A program made the translations under genes and the position numbers. Shown one piece after another: positions 62,695-64,000 of a stretch of 64,000 nucleotides of DNA (the stretch's first letter is position 1; every line of letters starts with the position of its first letter). Origin of the DNA: Aquilaria yunnanensis (lineage: Eukaryota; Streptophyta; Magnoliopsida; Malvales; Thymelaeaceae). The notes under the pieces are model-generated. The model had not been told where the DNA came from, made no database searches, and was given only the letters and a program-made list of their open reading frames with translations. The DNA lies in the NCBI GenBank assembly GCA_039654915.1, contig CM077594.1, forward strand, positions 106,778,893 to 106,842,892, read 5' to 3'.

Positions 62695-64000
62695 TTATGC
62701 AAAGTATTTCTTTACTGCATCCGAATTTACTGGCTTCGGTAATTCTCGTCCATCCATTTCTGTCAGAATTAGTGCCCCTCCTGAAAATGCTTTCTTCACG
62801 ACATATGGCCCGTCATAATTTGGTGTCCATTTTCCTCTTGAATCATGTTGCATGGGTAAAATTTTCTTGAGCACTATGTCACCTTCATGAAATTGTCGTG
62901 GGCGAACCTTTTTGTTGTAAGCACGAATCATCCTTCTTTGATAAAGTTGCCCATGGCAGAGGGCTATCATTCTTCTTTCATCAATTAGATTTAATTGCTC
63001 GTATCTAGCTTTGACCCATTCTGCTTCTCCTAATTGAGTATCCATTAGTACCCTTAATGAAGGAATTTCAACTTCGATAGGCAATACAGCCTCCATACCG
63101 TATACCAGAGAAAAAGGTGTTGCTCCAGTAGAAGTACGGGTAGAAGTTCTATAAGCATGCAGTGCAAAAGGTAACATCTCATGCCAGTCCTTGTAAGTGA
63201 CGATCATCTTTTCAACAATTCTCTTGATATTTTTATTGGCCGCTTCTACTGCACCATTCATCATCGGTCGATAAGGGGCTGAATTGAGATGCTTGATTTT
63301 GAATTGCCGGCACAAAGTCTGCATCATTGCATTATTCAGGTTCGTGGCATTGTCTGAGATGATACACTCTGGCGGTCCATAGCGACAAATGATTTCTTTC
63401 TTAATGAACCGGCATACCACCTTTTGAGTTACGCTTGCATAAGACACAGCTTCTACCCATTTAGTAAAGTAGTCAATTGCAACTAGGATGAATTTGTGAC
63501 CATTGGAAGCTTTAGGGGTAATCGCTCCAATAACATCGATTCCCCACATGGCAAAAGGCCAAGGTATTGCTGTTACATTAAGAGGAACAGGTGGAGCTTG
63601 GATCTTGTTGGCATATATTTGGCATTTGTGACATTTTCTTACGTGATTGACGCAATCACTTTCCAATGTGAGCCAATAGTAACCAGCCCTCATTATTTGT
63701 CTTGCCATAGTATGACCACTAGTGTGTGCTCCACATATTCCAGAATGAACTTCTTCCATGATCTTTCGTGCTTCATGAGTATCTACACAGCGAAGTAGCA
63801 TCGAGTCTGGGGTTTTCTTGTAAAGTATGTCTAGGTTTAAAAGAAAACCCATTGACAATCTTCGTAGAAATTTCTTGTCATTTTCTGATACTTCTGGTGG
63901 ATATACTCTTTCTTGGAGGTATTTCTTGATATCGTGATACCAAGGCTTTCCATCCAATTCTTCTTCGATGCTCATGCAATAAGCTGGAGAATCTATTATT
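62695..64000 (-). CDS. Ty3/Gypsy Tat-type pol, integrase end (partial)
   Basis: C-terminal part of a retrotransposon polyprotein; the frame stays open through the window edge (reads ..DSPAYC before the Met at 63975), so the true start lies beyond 64000. In order: the linker GKPWYHDIKKYL; an HHCC zinc-binding domain (HSGICGAHTSGH, then CHKCQIYAN); the integrase core with the catalytic Asp in GIDVIG, Asp in ISDNATN and Glu in GAVEAANK; and a C-terminal domain ending NSDAVKKYFA. All catalytic residues are present and no stop interrupts it. Sequence style and the TGTTGACACCCAATTTCGTC LTR point to the Tat lineage, whose members often have extra ORFs between pol and the 3' LTR. Confidence 0.93.
   Translation of the reverse strand, partial: IIDSPAYCMSIEEELDGKPWYHDIKKYLQERVYPPEVSENDKKFLRRLSMGFLLNLDILYKKTPDSMLLRCVDTHEARKIMEEVHSGICGAHTSGHTMARQIMRAGYYWLTLESDCVNHVRKCHKCQIYANKIQAPPVPLNVTAIPWPFAMWGIDVIGAITPKASNGHKFILVAIDYFTKWVEAVSYASVTQKVVCRFIKKEIICRYGPPECIISDNATNLNNAMMQTLCRQFKIKHLNSAPYRPMMNGAVEAANKNIKRIVEKMIVTYKDWHEMLPFALHAYRTSTRTSTGATPFSLVYGMEAVLPIEVEIPSLRVLMDTQLGEAEWVKARYEQLNLIDERRMIALCHGQLYQRRMIRAYNKKVRPRQFHEGDIVLKKILPMQHDSRGKWTPNYDGPYVVKKAFSGGALILTEMDGRELPKPVNSDAVKKYFA

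Larger units (their letters stand above)
51777..64000 (-). mobile_element. Tat-type LTR retrotransposon with accessory cassette (partial)
   Basis: Spans at least 12.2 kb here and continues past the right edge. Order on the minus strand: pol end with integrase, four zinc-finger ORFs, 87-bp repeats, LOG, 47-bp and 86-bp repeats, polypurine tract, 3' LTR. The intact integrase and intact accessory ORFs suggest a fairly young copy. The gag, protease, RT and 5' LTR cannot be judged. Confidence 0.9.

Overview
This is nuclear DNA of a flowering plant, probably a eudicot; the species cannot be named from the sequence. Evidence: host genes split by GT-AG introns, a TATA-driven secreted polygalacturonase, an ARF GTPase, degenerate (TTTAGGG)n-type repeats, and a dense set of plant transposons (Ty3/Gypsy Tat-type, CACTA, Stowaway-like and Harbinger-like MITEs, L1-type LINE remnants, long-TIR Mutator-like elements). 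Most of the window is AT-rich non-coding DNA. I saw no convincing tRNA, rRNA or CRISPR.

Layout: 1-18.8 kb is gene-poor, with a 3.37-kb solo LTR (2076-5441, 5-bp target duplication ATGGA) and several MITEs. A seven-exon polygalacturonase gene lies at 19.0-21.9 kb (482 aa). At 23-26.5 kb are MITEs, a long-TIR element and a truncated LINE. A six-exon ARF1-class GTPase lies at 27.4-30.1 kb (181 aa). From 31 to 37.5 kb are a 2-kb foldback element, a second long-TIR element and gene/LINE remnants. At 39466-42983 is a 3.5-kb non-autonomous CACTA element (target duplication GCG) carrying almost 1.9 kb of degenerate telomere-like repeats. From 43 to 51.5 kb are further MITEs and LINE remnants.

From 51777 to the right edge and beyond, a minus-strand Ty3/Gypsy retrotransposon of the Tat type fills the window. 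In its own direction (right to left) it shows the end of pol with a complete-looking integrase, a coding cassette, tandem repeats, a polypurine tract and the 3.0-kb 3' LTR. The 5' LTR, gag, protease and RT lie outside.

The most unusual part is that cassette (57188-61404, minus strand). It holds four tandem paralogous ORFs of about 182 codons. Each has a basic patch followed by a compact C-X2-C-X4-C-X3-C finger, resembling the cysteine-rich nucleic-acid-binding proteins of carla-like plant RNA viruses. After them comes an intronless LOG gene (cytokinin riboside 5'-monophosphate phosphoribohydrolase). LOG and three of the four ORFs have a near-identical TTCATC-N-CTATAAAT box a short way upstream. 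Spacers share a repeat module that is amplified about seven times in front of LOG, so the cassette looks like separately promoted genes rather than one retroviral-type transcript. Downstream of LOG are 19 copies of an 86-bp repeat, each able to fold into two hairpins. I infer, without proof, a retrotransposon carrying a hormone-activating enzyme and a virus-like nucleic-acid-binding family.
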